In this document: positions 25,510-34,221 of the stretch, one piece after another
Layout: every line of letters starts with the position of its first letter
Numbering within the stretch: position 1 is the first letter of the stretch
Origin: an uncultured Spirochaetales bacterium
GTDB taxonomy: Bacteria; Spirochaetota; Spirochaetia; Sphaerochaetales; Sphaerochaetaceae
Assembly: GCA_944392695.1 (NCBI GenBank)
Contig: CALXXN010000012.1
Span: 1-62,201 of the forward strand
Length of the DNA: 62,201 bases
Direction of reading: 5' to 3'
Made by a program: the position numbers and the translations under genes
The notes under the pieces: model-generated
Seen by the model: only the letters and a program-made list of their open reading frames with translations
Told to the model about the DNA's origin: nothing
Database searches by the model: none

Positions 25510-26160
25510 TCATCCCAGGTGTTCCTGGACGAAGGCGTCCATCTTCCTTGCGACATCCGGGTACTGTCCAAGGACCTCGTAAAGGGCCAGTGGCAGCTCG
25601 TCATCGCCATGGTTGTCGGTGGCGATGAAGTCCACCACCCCGCTCTTCAGCCAGGCCCGTCCCGCATCAGTCCTGGCCCCACGTGCGTTGACCTGGACCA
25701 GGCAGCCAAGTTCCTCATGCAACTCCTCGAAGAGGGCACAATCCGGCGAGAGGAACTTGTATCGCTCGACATGGGCCAGGATCACCTTGTAGCCGGCATC
25801 CCTTATGGCCCTGATCGAATCGACATAGCCCGCAGGTGCGAAGGTCGTATCCGTCTCGCACAGGACATGGGTCCCGAACATCGGGATATATGACGCACCA
25901 CCCTGGTCACGCAGGAAGTACTCCGAGCCGAGGAAACAGCGTATGCCAAACCTGGCCGCCTTCTCCCTCGCCCACTCGAATGTCTCCTGGATCCTGTCCT
26001 TCCTCGTGTCGACATAGGGGTCGTCAATATGTGGCGTGAAGACCAGGTTGCTGATTCCTGCGTCCCGATACCGGGCCATCATCGATGGAAAGGACCAGCG
26101 GCTGAGCTTCCCGTCATCGACCTTCGGAAGGAGGTGCGAGTGGATGTCGATTATTGTCAT
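25510..26160 (-). CDS. CpsB/YwqE-type protein-tyrosine phosphatase (PHP fold)
   Basis: 216 aa metal-dependent phosphatase. DIHSHLLPKVDDG at residues 5-17, TPHIDDPY, GSEYFL and LAHVERY are the metal-binding motifs of CpsB/YwqE enzymes, which dephosphorylate bacterial tyrosine kinases controlling polysaccharide synthesis. No kinase or capsule genes are nearby. It ends 50 bp before the AAA gene on the same strand and may head that operon. A good promoter lies directly before ATG 26160. Confidence 0.88.
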   Translation of the reverse strand: MTIIDIHSHLLPKVDDGKLSRWSFPSMMARYRDAGISNLVFTPHIDDPYVDTRKDRIQETFEWAREKAARFGIRCFLGSEYFLRDQGGASYIPMFGTHVLCETDTTFAPAGYVDSIRAIRDAGYKVILAHVERYKFLSPDCALFEELHEELGCLVQVNARGARTDAGRAWLKSGVVDFIATDNHGDDELPLALYEVLGQYPDVARKMDAFVQEHLG

Positions 26161-26166
26161 AAGACC

Positions 26167-26196
26167 AGTCTAAGTCGGCGCAAGGGCAAAGTGCAA
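26167..26196 (-). promoter_or_regulatory. Promoter of the CpsB-type gene, leaderless geometry
   Basis: Reverse strand TTGCAC (26191-26196), 18-nt spacer, TAGACT (26167-26172), 6 nt to ATG 26160. Confidence 0.55.
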
Positions 26197-26261
26197 GAAA
26201 AAAGCGGAAAGCCACTCTGGAAGTGGAAAAAGTGCTCAGGAAGCGAGGCTTGATGCATGAA

Positions 26262-26342
26262 AACGATGGCAGATTGAGCCAACTTGCCACCGTTTTCTGT
26301 TTTTGATGGCTATTTCAGGCCATCGTTGTGTATTTTTTTCCA
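26262..26342 (+). ncRNA. Two consecutive forward-strand terminator hairpins; candidate small RNA end
   Basis: First stem AACGATGGCA/TGCCACCGTT (26262-26294, one mismatch) followed by TTTTCTGTTTTT. Second stem GATGGC/GCCATC (26305-26324) followed by a run of seven T. Both have T-tracts on the forward strand, yet the flanking genes are all on the reverse strand. A forward transcript starting near 26170-26230 would end here. GATGGC recurs in both hairpins. No promoter was identified. Confidence 0.35.
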
Positions 26343-26350
26343 ATTTTTAC

Positions 26351-26677
26351 TTAATGGATATCAAGTAAACCTGCCTTGTCAGCCTCCACAGGGCAGAGCA
26401 CGAGCAAGAGCCCATCCCCTGCACAGTGGTCGGCAAGCCACTGGCAGACCTCGTCCTTGATCGCCGATGAGAGGACCTTGTCGAAGCCATGGACCACGAT
26501 GGCCTCGAAAGAGCCGGAGGAGATGAAGCGCTTGAGTGTCTCATAGAGCTTGCGCTCCTCACCTTCCTTGAAGCGCTTCATGGCAGGGTCGATGAAGGGA
26601 GGGGTGCCGAGGCAGAGATAGGCCGCCTTCCTCCCTTCCACAAGAGCGCGTCCGTCGTCACTTGTCAGTCTTATCAT
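26351..26677 (-). CDS. Hypothetical protein, 108 aa
   Basis: No family recognised. A globular alpha/beta composition (KAAYLCLGTPPFID, FEAIVVHGFDKVL, GDGLLLVLCPV) without signal peptide or membrane segment, so cytoplasmic. ATG 26677 lies one base beyond the stop of the lipoprotein gene, hence co-translated with it. Codon use matches the neighbours, which supports a real gene. Confidence 0.7.
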   Translation of the reverse strand: MIRLTSDDGRALVEGRKAAYLCLGTPPFIDPAMKRFKEGEERKLYETLKRFISSGSFEAIVVHGFDKVLSSAIKDEVCQWLADHCAGDGLLLVLCPVEADKAGLLDIH

Positions 26678-26678
26678 G

Positions 26679-27794
26679 TCAAGCCCCCATCACAAGTGTG
26701 AATACATCACCAGCCGAAGAAGGAGCCGCCCCTGGGGATGAAGTACCGTCCATCTGGGAGAGGGCTTCTTCTGAGAGGCTGCGTATCCTGGTGAGCGATG
26801 ACAGCAGCCTGTCGACATCAGTGGAACCAGACATCCTGTCGGCTTCATCAAGGAGGCTGATGGCCCCATCGATGTCGCCTGTGACCGCCATGAGGATGGC
26901 GGCATTGCAGGCCGAGGGCACATGGCCCTGCTCCTGCCAGGCGGATAGGAAGAGGTCACGGGCCTGGACCAGGTAGCCATCATCGACAAGCTTGTAGGCA
27001 TCCTCGACAGATTTAAGCTTTGGGTCGTTCCCGACAAGCTCGATCGTCGTGCGGACCCTGCTGGGTGCGAGCTGCAGTGCCGCGATGCGGGTGAAGCTGT
27101 CCAGCATGGCCGAGACCATCTCCATAGGGTCAGGCGCGAAGAAACCGAAGCGGTCGATATCGAAGGTCTCCTCGATCTTGTCAGAGAAGTTCTTGGTCAC
27201 GTAGACTGTCATCGTATCGGCATCGATGACAGTATATGACCAGACGAGGGAGACCGACTGGGTCAGGTAGTAATGCCAATCACGGATCCTCAAGGGGCGC
27301 CCTTCATCGTCTGTCTTCGAATAGTCGGTGATGTAGTAGACCTCGCTTGAGATGTACTCATCGATGTCCATTGAAACGATACGTGGTATTACGAAGGCGT
27401 CTATGCCAAGACGCTCAACCTCATCCTCGATCGAGTAGCCCATGCGGCTGAGGGAGATCAGCCTGTCAGTGACAGAAGGGCCTGTGATCTGGAAGAATCC
27501 CGTGTCCTCCAGGTCTGACAGGAAGAGGCGGGTCGAGAGGTCCGCGGCCTCCTTTGTAATCGAAGTATCGTAAGACGAGACGACCAGGCTGTGCCTCGCA
27601 GCCTGTCCATCAGCAGCCCTGACATAGCGCGAAGGACGCTTGAGACCCTTGAATGGGACTGTGGAAGCCAGGGCTATGTTCCGATAGGCCCCCATGTCGA
27701 CATCGCCGGGCCTCATGTAGGAGATCTCGACAGAGGTCGCACAGGACGAGAGCAGCACGATGACGGCTGCCAGGAGCAAGAGTAGTCTGCGCAT
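26679..27794 (-). CDS. Lipoprotein with C-terminal repeat-like helices, function unknown
   Basis: 371 aa. Type II signal peptide MRRLLLLLAAVIVLLSSCA with the lipobox Cys at residue 18. The central part is alpha/beta. The C-terminal 100 residues (YKLVDDGYLVQARDLF, ACNAAILMAVTGDIDGAISLL) look like two TPR-type helical hairpins. Not recognised further. Its start overlaps the pdxA-like stop (TGATG) and its stop is next to the 108-aa gene, giving a pdxA-lipoprotein-hypothetical operon. Confidence 0.75.
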   Translation of the reverse strand: MRRLLLLLAAVIVLLSSCATSVEISYMRPGDVDMGAYRNIALASTVPFKGLKRPSRYVRAADGQAARHSLVVSSYDTSITKEAADLSTRLFLSDLEDTGFFQITGPSVTDRLISLSRMGYSIEDEVERLGIDAFVIPRIVSMDIDEYISSEVYYITDYSKTDDEGRPLRIRDWHYYLTQSVSLVWSYTVIDADTMTVYVTKNFSDKIEETFDIDRFGFFAPDPMEMVSAMLDSFTRIAALQLAPSRVRTTIELVGNDPKLKSVEDAYKLVDDGYLVQARDLFLSAWQEQGHVPSACNAAILMAVTGDIDGAISLLDEADRMSGSTDVDRLLSSLTRIRSLSEEALSQMDGTSSPGAAPSSAGDVFTLVMGA

Positions 27795-28810
27795 CAGCTT
27801 ATCACTCCATGTACGATGTGGTCGCGGGCGACCTTCAATGCCTGGATCAATGGGGTCGGATCGGCAAGGCCCCTGCCCGCCTTCTCCAGCTGGCTGCCCC
27901 GGTCGACGCGGACGGCGAGGAAGGGCCAGCCCCAGTTGACAGTGACGGTGTGCTCAAAGTCCAGTGACATCGCTGCGATATGCGCCTGATCATGGAAGAG
28001 CGCAATCACCGCCCGATAAAGCCCCTTGGAAGCGCGGTGCATCAGGTGGTCGGCGGACACAGGTCCGAGGATATCTATCCCGATTTCCCTGGCCTTCTCC
28101 ACTGCGGGTATGATGGCATCGACCTCCTCCTGCCCCCAGCTGAGGGAGTCAGCATGGTGCGGGTTGACAGAGGCGATCGCCAGCGGACGGTCCTGGTCGA
28201 AGATCTTGTTGTCCTGTGTCAGCGAATCGACCTTGATGATCGTGTCCAGTATGCGTTCGAAGCTGATGGCCTCCAAGGCCTCCCTGAGTGGCATGTGGTG
28301 GGTATGGCTGAAGATCTTCACCCCACCGGCATCGAGCATCGTAAGACCACGCTGGCAGGTCGTCAGCTCGCTGATCATCGTCTCATAACGCGTCGTGCTG
28401 ATTCCCGCCATGGCAAGGGACCTGGCATCGAGGGGTGGTGTCACCAGCAAGGAGGCGTAAGAGTTCTGGATCAAGGAGACGGCCTTGGCTGTGACAGCGA
28501 AACAGGCCATGCCTGTGTCAGCACTGAGTTGGCCATACTCATAGGAGTCCATGTCAAGGCAGGGCATGTCATAGAAGATAGTGGCCTCTCCTTTCAGCAT
28601 GGCCGCTTCCAGTTCACTGTCGCTGCTTACATAAGCGGTGAAAGGCAATGGCAGGCGCAGGTCCTTGGACAGCTTGCGGAAAAGCCGCCTGTCGCCAATC
28701 GTGATGACGGAGCCGAAAGAAGGGCGCTCCTCACTGTTGAGGCTTTTCACCACAAGCTCGGCGGAGATGCCTGCCGCCTCGCCCATGGGGAGTGCGAGAT
28801 AGCGTTTCAT
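27794..28810 (-). CDS. PdxA-like 4-hydroxythreonine-4-phosphate dehydrogenase family protein
   Basis: 338 aa. PdxA-family enzymes oxidise and decarboxylate 4-phospho-hydroxythreonine or four-carbon sugar acid phosphates. Conserved pieces are altered but alignable: MGEAAGISAELV for GDPAGIGPE, VTPPLDA for TAPINK, VNPHHAD for NPHAGE, and ALFHDQAHIAA for MYHDQGLAP. A vitamin B6 role is therefore uncertain; a PdxA2-like sugar-acid function is possible. ATG 28810 is preferred to ATG 28828 because TATCAT lies 6 nt before it. Part of its 5' end is duplicated 579 bp upstream. Confidence 0.8.
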   Translation of the reverse strand: MKRYLALPMGEAAGISAELVVKSLNSEERPSFGSVITIGDRRLFRKLSKDLRLPLPFTAYVSSDSELEAAMLKGEATIFYDMPCLDMDSYEYGQLSADTGMACFAVTAKAVSLIQNSYASLLVTPPLDARSLAMAGISTTRYETMISELTTCQRGLTMLDAGGVKIFSHTHHMPLREALEAISFERILDTIIKVDSLTQDNKIFDQDRPLAIASVNPHHADSLSWGQEEVDAIIPAVEKAREIGIDILGPVSADHLMHRASKGLYRAVIALFHDQAHIAAMSLDFEHTVTVNWGWPFLAVRVDRGSQLEKAGRGLADPTPLIQALKVARDHIVHGVIS

Positions 28811-28816
28811 GTCCCC

Positions 28817-28845
28817 ATGATAAGCCATATGGCAATCATTTGGAA
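28817..28845 (-). promoter_or_regulatory. Promoter of the pdxA-like gene
   Basis: Reverse strand TTCCAA (28840-28845), 17-nt spacer, TATCAT (28817-28822), 6 nt to ATG 28810. The same sequence is kept in the duplicated copy at about 29396-29424. Confidence 0.45.
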
Positions 28846-28847
28846 TC

Positions 28848-29257
28848 CAGAGGAATTCTCCCCCAATTTGTTTTCAACTTACCCAACACCATCCTAACAG
28901 CCAATTACGTTCCCTAAATGAGGAGTCTGACCTCAAAGCCTTAGCCTTTCAATCTTGTCTTTCCTCTCCTTGGTATACAGCGTTAGTCAATAAGCATCTG
29001 GTGCAATGCTTATCTTCAGAGTTTGTACGGGCATATGTGCTACAGCGCAGCGTCTGATGTAGAATAAGCGATCATCAAGATTCTTCACCTTCTCCAATAT
29101 CAGGCAGTGAGTTGTAAAGCTGCCCGACAAGAAAACTGTGGCATCCTCTTTGTTACAATTTGGCAGTTGCAACTGCCAAATCAATTCAATCTGGCATATT
29201 CCCCCTTTTCCGCTTATCGCATGAAACCCAGAACGCTGTACACAGATAGGATTGACA
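28848..29257. other. Spacer between the two pdxA 5' copies, with a 24-bp perfect palindrome
   Basis: About 410 bp with AT-richer composition and no recognisable gene. One reverse ORF of 108 codons spans 28987-29313, but it matches nothing I know and runs into the duplicated sequence. The palindrome ATTTGGCAGTTG/CAACTGCCAAAT occupies 29158-29181 with no spacer. A second hairpin, ATAAGCAT/ATGCTTAT, lies at 28990-29013. Confidence 0.55.
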
Positions 29258-29389
29258 GAAAAGCCGCCTGTCGCCAATCGTGATGACGGAGCCGAAAGAA
29301 GGGCGCTCCTCACTGTTGAGGCTTTTCACCACAAGCTCGGCTGATATACCAGCTGCCTCTCCCATTGGGAGTGCGAGATAACGTTTCAT
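29186..29389 (-). pseudogene. Duplicated 5' fragment of the pdxA-like gene
   Basis: From ATG 29389 the first 44 codons repeat the pdxA-like N-terminus exactly at protein level (MKRYLALPMGEAAGIS...), then the frame leaves homology at 29258 and stops at 29186. DNA similarity covers 29258-29426 against 28679-28847. About 90 bp are identical, and the differences near the start codon are almost all synonymous. The duplicated promoter would still transcribe a short useless peptide. Confidence 0.85.
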
Positions 29390-29425
29390 GTCCCCATGAT
29401 AAGCCATATGGCGATCATTTGGAAT

Positions 29426-30295
29426 CTAGGGGGAGGCGACCTGTGAAAGTGCCTGCACCAGGGCCATGACACGTTCATCCGCCTTCTGGCTGTAGACAAG
29501 GCCGTAGGTGGCGCTGTAGCCCCAGTCGACCTTGGCGGTCCTGAGGCCGTAGGACGAGAGGTCCTGCGATGGATGGACGAGGATGAAGCCCCCCTCCTCC
29601 TGCACAGCCTTGAAGAGCGATGTCGAATAAGATGTGCGCAAGAGGCTTATCTTTGAATGGAAGTCCTCGAGGTCGCTAGCAAGGAGGTCGATCCTCCGGG
29701 AGAAACCCTCAGGAGGCAGGTACAGGACCTGGCCATACAGGTCCTCGATATCAAAACGTCTTCCCTTGACCTCGCTGTGCGCTGGATCATAGGCAAGGGC
29801 CAGGAAGGCATTTAAGAGCGGTACGGCTTCGAGCCGTGTACGCTTCAGGAAGCTTTCATCGTAAATCGAGAGCGCCGCATCAAGCTTCCCACCAGGATGC
29901 CTGACCTGGTCAAGGGCTTCCTTGTCAGACAGGTCGGTGAAACGGGGCTTCAGCTTATATGGCACAAGGCTCCTGAGGGCCTTGTCGACAGTCTTGGTCA
30001 TACAACCTATGAAGAGGGATTCACGACGTTCCCTGGCCATGGACTCACTCTTCAACATGGCCTGGGTATGGAGCTTCATGGCCTGGCGGGCAGCCTCGGC
30101 CCAGATGACGCCACACTCTGACAAGACAACCTCATGGGCACCCAGCTCATCGAAGAGCGGCATGGGGATGTCCCGGCCCAGGGCCTGGAGGCTGCGCCTC
30201 ACCGCCTCTGGGGAGGACGCGGCCTGTGCGGCAAGCTCATCAATCGTGGCTCCATCGCGTATGCGCACCAGGAGGCTGAAGCCATCAGGCCACAT
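29426..30295 (-). CDS. LysR-family transcriptional regulator
   Basis: 289 aa. An N-terminal winged helix-turn-helix (IDELAAQAASSPEAVRRSLQALG...PLFDE, residues about 18-50) and a periplasmic-binding-like effector domain (about 85-289, starting RESLFIGCMTK). ATG 30295 overlaps the lepA stop by one base, so it is the last gene of ftsH-lepA-lysR. No divergent target gene is present; its regulon is unknown. The helix-turn-helix diverges from typical LysR sequences. Confidence 0.8.
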   Translation of the reverse strand: MWPDGFSLLVRIRDGATIDELAAQAASSPEAVRRSLQALGRDIPMPLFDELGAHEVVLSECGVIWAEAARQAMKLHTQAMLKSESMARERRESLFIGCMTKTVDKALRSLVPYKLKPRFTDLSDKEALDQVRHPGGKLDAALSIYDESFLKRTRLEAVPLLNAFLALAYDPAHSEVKGRRFDIEDLYGQVLYLPPEGFSRRIDLLASDLEDFHSKISLLRTSYSTSLFKAVQEEGGFILVHPSQDLSSYGLRTAKVDWGYSATYGLVYSQKADERVMALVQALSQVASP

Positions 30296-32115
30296 CAGTT
30301 CTTCCCATCCTCCGTCTTCAAGACGGCAAGGAAGGCTGATTGCGGGATTTCGACATTGCCGACCATCTTCATGCGCTTCTTACCTTCCTTCTGCTTCTCA
30401 AGGAGCTTGCGCTTACGTGAGATGTCACCACCATAACACTTGGCAGTGACGTCCTTGCGGTAGGCGGAGATCGTCTCACGCGAGATGATCGTCCCACCGA
30501 TGGCACCCTGGATCGCGATCTTGAACTGTTGGCGGGGAATCTCGTCCTTCAGCCTCTCACAGACCTGGCGGGCCCGTTGGACGGCGTTGTCCTTGAAGAC
30601 CAGCTGGCTCAGGGCGTCGACAGGGTCACCGTTGACAAGGATGTCCAGCCTGACCAGGTCCGTCCTCTTGTAGTCAGTGACCTCGTAATCGAAAGACGCG
30701 TAGCCACGTGAGATGCTCTTGAGGCGGTCGTAGAAGTCGAAGAGGACCTCTGCCAGTGGCATCTCGTAGATCAGCTCGACACGCTTCTCATCGAGGTAGT
30801 TCATCGCAGTCTGGACACCACGCTTCTCAAGGCAGAGCGAGATGACGGGACCGACATAGGTCACGGGGGTGATGATATCCGCCCTGATGTAGGGCTCCTC
30901 CGCATAATCGATCCTCATGACCTCAGGGTACTCAAGCGGGTTGTCGATCTGCAGGACCTCCCCGTTCTTCATATGCACGCGGTAGCGTACAGAGGGGGAT
31001 GTGAAGACGATTGAGAGGTCGAACTCACGCTCTATCCTCTCCTGTACGACCTCGAGGTGCAAGAGGCCCAGGAAGCCACAGCGGAAACCGAAACCAAGGG
31101 CGGCTGAGCTGTCCTTCTCATAGACCAGGCTCGCATCATTGAGCTTCAAGCGCTCGATCGCGTCCTGGAGTTCCTCATAGTCGTTGCTGTCTACAGGATA
31201 GATTGAGGAGAAGACGACAGGCTTGACCTCCTTGAAGCCGGCCAGGGCCTCAGCGGCAGGGTTCCTGATACCAGTGACGGTATCACCGACACGGATGTCG
31301 CTGATCGTCTTGATACCAGCGATGAAGTAACCGACATCACCCGCCTTCAGTTCGCCTGTGGAGACGAGCTGGAGCTGGAAGATGCCACAGTCCTCGACCT
31401 TGTAGATGGCATCTGAGTGCATGAAGCGGATCTCATCACCGGTGCGTAGCGTGCCATCGAAGAGGCGGCAGTGCACGACGACACCACGGTAGGAGTCGTA
31501 GTGGCTGTCGAAAATCAAGGCCTTGAGTGGCTCATCATCCGACCCAGAGGGGGCTGGGATTTGTTTGACAATGGCCTCATAAAGGCCATCAACGCCCTCA
31601 CCTGTCTTGGCAGAGACCATGACAGCGGCCTCGCTGTCCAGGCCGAGGTCATGTTCGATCTGGTGGAGGCAGGAGGGGATGTCGGCCGAGGGGAGGTCGA
31701 TCTTGTTGATCACAGGGATGATCTCCAGGCCATGCTCCATCGCGAGGTAGAGGTTGGCCAACGTCTGGGCCTCGACACCCTGTGAGGCGTCGATCAACAG
31801 GAGGGCACCCTCGCAGGAGGAGATCGCACGGCTGACCTCATAGGTGAAGTCCACATGGCCCGGGGTGTCTACAAGGTTCAGCTCGTAATCATGACCATCC
31901 TCAGCCCTGTAAGGAATGGTGACCGCCTGGCTCTTGATCGTGATGCCACGCTCCCTCTCGATATCCATGTTGTCGAGGAGCTGCGTCCCCATAGGGCCAC
32001 GGCTTGTGACAAGGCGGGCCCGCTCGATGAAGCGGTCCGCCAGTGTCGACTTGCCATGGTCGATGTGTGCGATGATGCAGAAATTACGCTTGTACCTGGT
32101 GTCCTTTACAGCCAT
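30295..32115 (-). CDS. lepA: Elongation factor 4 (back-translocase GTPase)
   Basis: 606 aa, full length. GTPase motifs: IAHIDHGKSTL (P-loop), RGITIK (switch I), VDTPGHVDF, and NKIDLPSA. The LepA-specific C-terminal domain is present (QRARQVCERLKDEIPRQQF ... AKCYGGDISRKRKLLEKQKEGKKRMK). It moves stalled ribosomes and aids assembly under stress. Start overlaps the ftsH stop (TGATG), so the two are coupled. Confidence 0.97.
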   Translation of the reverse strand: MAVKDTRYKRNFCIIAHIDHGKSTLADRFIERARLVTSRGPMGTQLLDNMDIERERGITIKSQAVTIPYRAEDGHDYELNLVDTPGHVDFTYEVSRAISSCEGALLLIDASQGVEAQTLANLYLAMEHGLEIIPVINKIDLPSADIPSCLHQIEHDLGLDSEAAVMVSAKTGEGVDGLYEAIVKQIPAPSGSDDEPLKALIFDSHYDSYRGVVVHCRLFDGTLRTGDEIRFMHSDAIYKVEDCGIFQLQLVSTGELKAGDVGYFIAGIKTISDIRVGDTVTGIRNPAAEALAGFKEVKPVVFSSIYPVDSNDYEELQDAIERLKLNDASLVYEKDSSAALGFGFRCGFLGLLHLEVVQERIEREFDLSIVFTSPSVRYRVHMKNGEVLQIDNPLEYPEVMRIDYAEEPYIRADIITPVTYVGPVISLCLEKRGVQTAMNYLDEKRVELIYEMPLAEVLFDFYDRLKSISRGYASFDYEVTDYKRTDLVRLDILVNGDPVDALSQLVFKDNAVQRARQVCERLKDEIPRQQFKIAIQGAIGGTIISRETISAYRKDVTAKCYGGDISRKRKLLEKQKEGKKRMKMVGNVEIPQSAFLAVLKTEDGKN

Positions 32116-34115
32116 CAGTGAAGCTCCGTTGTATGTACAGCAGGCTCGAAGCCAAGCAGTGTGCGGATCTCGGCGTCGTCAAGCGTCTCCTTGACGCAGA
32201 GCTCATCGGTCAGCTTGTCCAGCTGGTCGCGGTGGCTGCTGAGGATCTCACGTGTCCTGGCCAGGCATTCATCGAGGATCTTGTCGACTTCCTCGTCAAT
32301 CCTCTTCGCAGTAGCCTCGGAATAGTCCTTGTGCTGGGTGATCTCACGTCCGAGGAAGAGCGGCTCCCCCTCGCTAGAGAGGTTGATGAAGCCAAGGGCG
32401 CTCATGCCCCACTCCGTGACCATGCGGCGGGCCAGGGTCGTGGCCTGCTTGATGTCGTTGGAAGTGCCTGTGGTCGTCTCACCGTAGACCAGCTCCTCTG
32501 CGACGTAACCGCCCATGCAGATGATGATGCGGTCCTTGAGGTAGCCTTCACGCAGCGTGTACTGGTCCTTCTCTGGCAGTGAGATCGTCAGGCCCAGGGC
32601 CTGGCCATGGGGTATGATCGTGACCTTGTGCAAGGGGTCGACATGTTTTAGGTAGTAGTGGAGGAGCGTATGACCTGCCTCATGGTAGGCGGTCGCCCTC
32701 TTCTCATCGTCTGTCATGAAGCGGCTGGAACGGGCCACGCCGAGGATGATCTTGTCACGGGCCTGCTCGAAGTCATCCATCGTGACGACCTGGCGTCCTG
32801 CACGGGCGGCGAAGAGGGCCGCCTCATTGACGAGGTTGGCAAGGTCGGCACCGGAGGAACCAGGGGTGGCCCTTGCGATCCTCTCGAGGTCGATCGAGTC
32901 AGCACACTTCACCTTGCCTGCGTGTATGCGCAGGATGTCGAGGCGTTCTTGCACATCTGGCAGGTCGACAACGACCTGGCGGTCGAAACGGCCTGGCCTC
33001 AGCAGGGCCGGGTCGAGGACGTCCGGGCGGTTCGTTGCAGCGATGACGATGACACCAGGATCGGTCGAGAAGCCATCCATCTCGACGAGGATCTGGTTCA
33101 GCGTCTGCTCTCGTTCATCATGTCCACCACCAAGGCCACTGCCACGGCTGCGTCCGACAGCATCGAGCTCATCGATGAAGAGTATGCAGGGGGCGTTCTT
33201 ACGTCCCGTCTCGAAGAGGTCACGTACCCTGGCCGCACCCATGCCTACGAACATCTCGACGAAGTCGGAGCCAGAGGTGTGGAAGAAATTGACACCAGCC
33301 TCACCCGCGACAGCACGTGCGAGCAGGGTCTTTCCCGTCCCCGGAGGACCGACAAGGAGTACGCCCTTGGGTATGCGGGCTCCAATCTTGACGAAACGTT
33401 CAGGATTCTTGAGGAAGTCGACGACCTCCTGGAGTTCGTATTTGCTCTCCTTCTGACCAGCGACATCCTTGAAGTAGACCTTCTTGTCCTTGTCTGAGTA
33501 CTGGATTGCATGGCTCTTGCCGAACTGCCCCATCATACGGCTGCCACCGGCCGCACCGACCTGGCGGTACATCGAGAAGATGACGACCAGGAAGATGATC
33601 CAGGGTAGGAGGTTGAGGAGCACGACCCAGAACGAGACACCGGCGACAGAACCTGTGGTCGTGACCGCATGCTCCTCGAGGCGTGACATCAGGCTGGAAT
33701 CGTAGTAGGGGATCCTCGTCTGGCCATAGAAGCCCTCGGAGGTGAGGAAGGTGACAGTCGTCTCGTCCTGTATGTCGACCTGGGTGACCGAGCCTGAATC
33801 AAGGGCATCGCTGAAACTTGACCAGGCGACCTCCGCCGGCCTGTTGCCACCACCCTGGTTGAGGAAGAGGAAGGCGAAGGAGATGATCAAGGCCAGGAAG
33901 ATGAAGAGGGTGAAACGGTTGCGCCCGTTCATCTTCAACTTGCCACCATCATCCTTGCCGCCAGAACCCCAGTAGCGGTATTGGTCGTAGACATTGTCCT
34001 TCTTCTCCTTGCGCTGGCCGTCCTTGCGGCCATCGTCCTGGGGTGAAGGCTTGGAGCCTGGTTCCTTCTCCGGCTCCTGACCTGTCTTGATATCTTCGTC
34101 TTTCTTATCTTCCAT
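32115..34115 (-). CDS. ftsH: ATP-dependent zinc metalloprotease FtsH
   Basis: 666 aa membrane AAA protease that degrades unfolded and regulatory membrane proteins. It begins with a charged cytoplasmic tail of about 65 residues, longer than usual. Membrane segments lie at 68-87 and 160-184, flanking a periplasmic domain. Walker A GPPGTGKT (256-263), Walker [10 protein letters not shown], arginine-finger region [20 protein letters not shown], and protease motif HEAGH (478-482) with the third zinc ligand later. First gene of ftsH-lepA-lysR. Confidence 0.97.
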   Translation of the reverse strand: MEDKKDEDIKTGQEPEKEPGSKPSPQDDGRKDGQRKEKKDNVYDQYRYWGSGGKDDGGKLKMNGRNRFTLFIFLALIISFAFLFLNQGGGNRPAEVAWSSFSDALDSGSVTQVDIQDETTVTFLTSEGFYGQTRIPYYDSSLMSRLEEHAVTTTGSVAGVSFWVVLLNLLPWIIFLVVIFSMYRQVGAAGGSRMMGQFGKSHAIQYSDKDKKVYFKDVAGQKESKYELQEVVDFLKNPERFVKIGARIPKGVLLVGPPGTGKTLLARAVAGEAGVNFFHTSGSDFVEMFVGMGAARVRDLFETGRKNAPCILFIDELDAVGRSRGSGLGGGHDEREQTLNQILVEMDGFSTDPGVIVIAATNRPDVLDPALLRPGRFDRQVVVDLPDVQERLDILRIHAGKVKCADSIDLERIARATPGSSGADLANLVNEAALFAARAGRQVVTMDDFEQARDKIILGVARSSRFMTDDEKRATAYHEAGHTLLHYYLKHVDPLHKVTIIPHGQALGLTISLPEKDQYTLREGYLKDRIIICMGGYVAEELVYGETTTGTSNDIKQATTLARRMVTEWGMSALGFINLSSEGEPLFLGREITQHKDYSEATAKRIDEEVDKILDECLARTREILSSHRDQLDKLTDELCVKETLDDAEIRTLLGFEPAVHTTELH

Positions 34116-34168
34116 AACTCATCCAATGACATGACAAGGCGGCATGCGCCATGGCATGTTGAGGGAAA

Positions 34169-34197
34169 ATATAATATCTGATGGGCAGCATCATCAA
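34169..34197 (-). promoter_or_regulatory. Promoter of ftsH-lepA-lysR
   Basis: Reverse strand TTGATG (34192-34197), 17-nt spacer, TTATAT (34169-34174), leaving a leader of about 45 nt before ATG 34115. Confidence 0.5.
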
Positions 34198-34221
34198 GAC
34201 AACCTGACTTGACAAGGCGCC

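Noticed and set aside
24369-25628. 419-codon forward frame antisense to the AAA ATPase
   Set aside because: Composition (Asp/Leu/Arg/Val-rich) is typical of antisense shadows in GC-rich genes; no ribosome binding site or recognisable domain.
28987-29313. 108-codon reverse ORF between the pdxA copies as a gene
   Set aside because: Its first part is out-of-frame duplicated pdxA sequence and the rest matches no family; no ribosome binding site.
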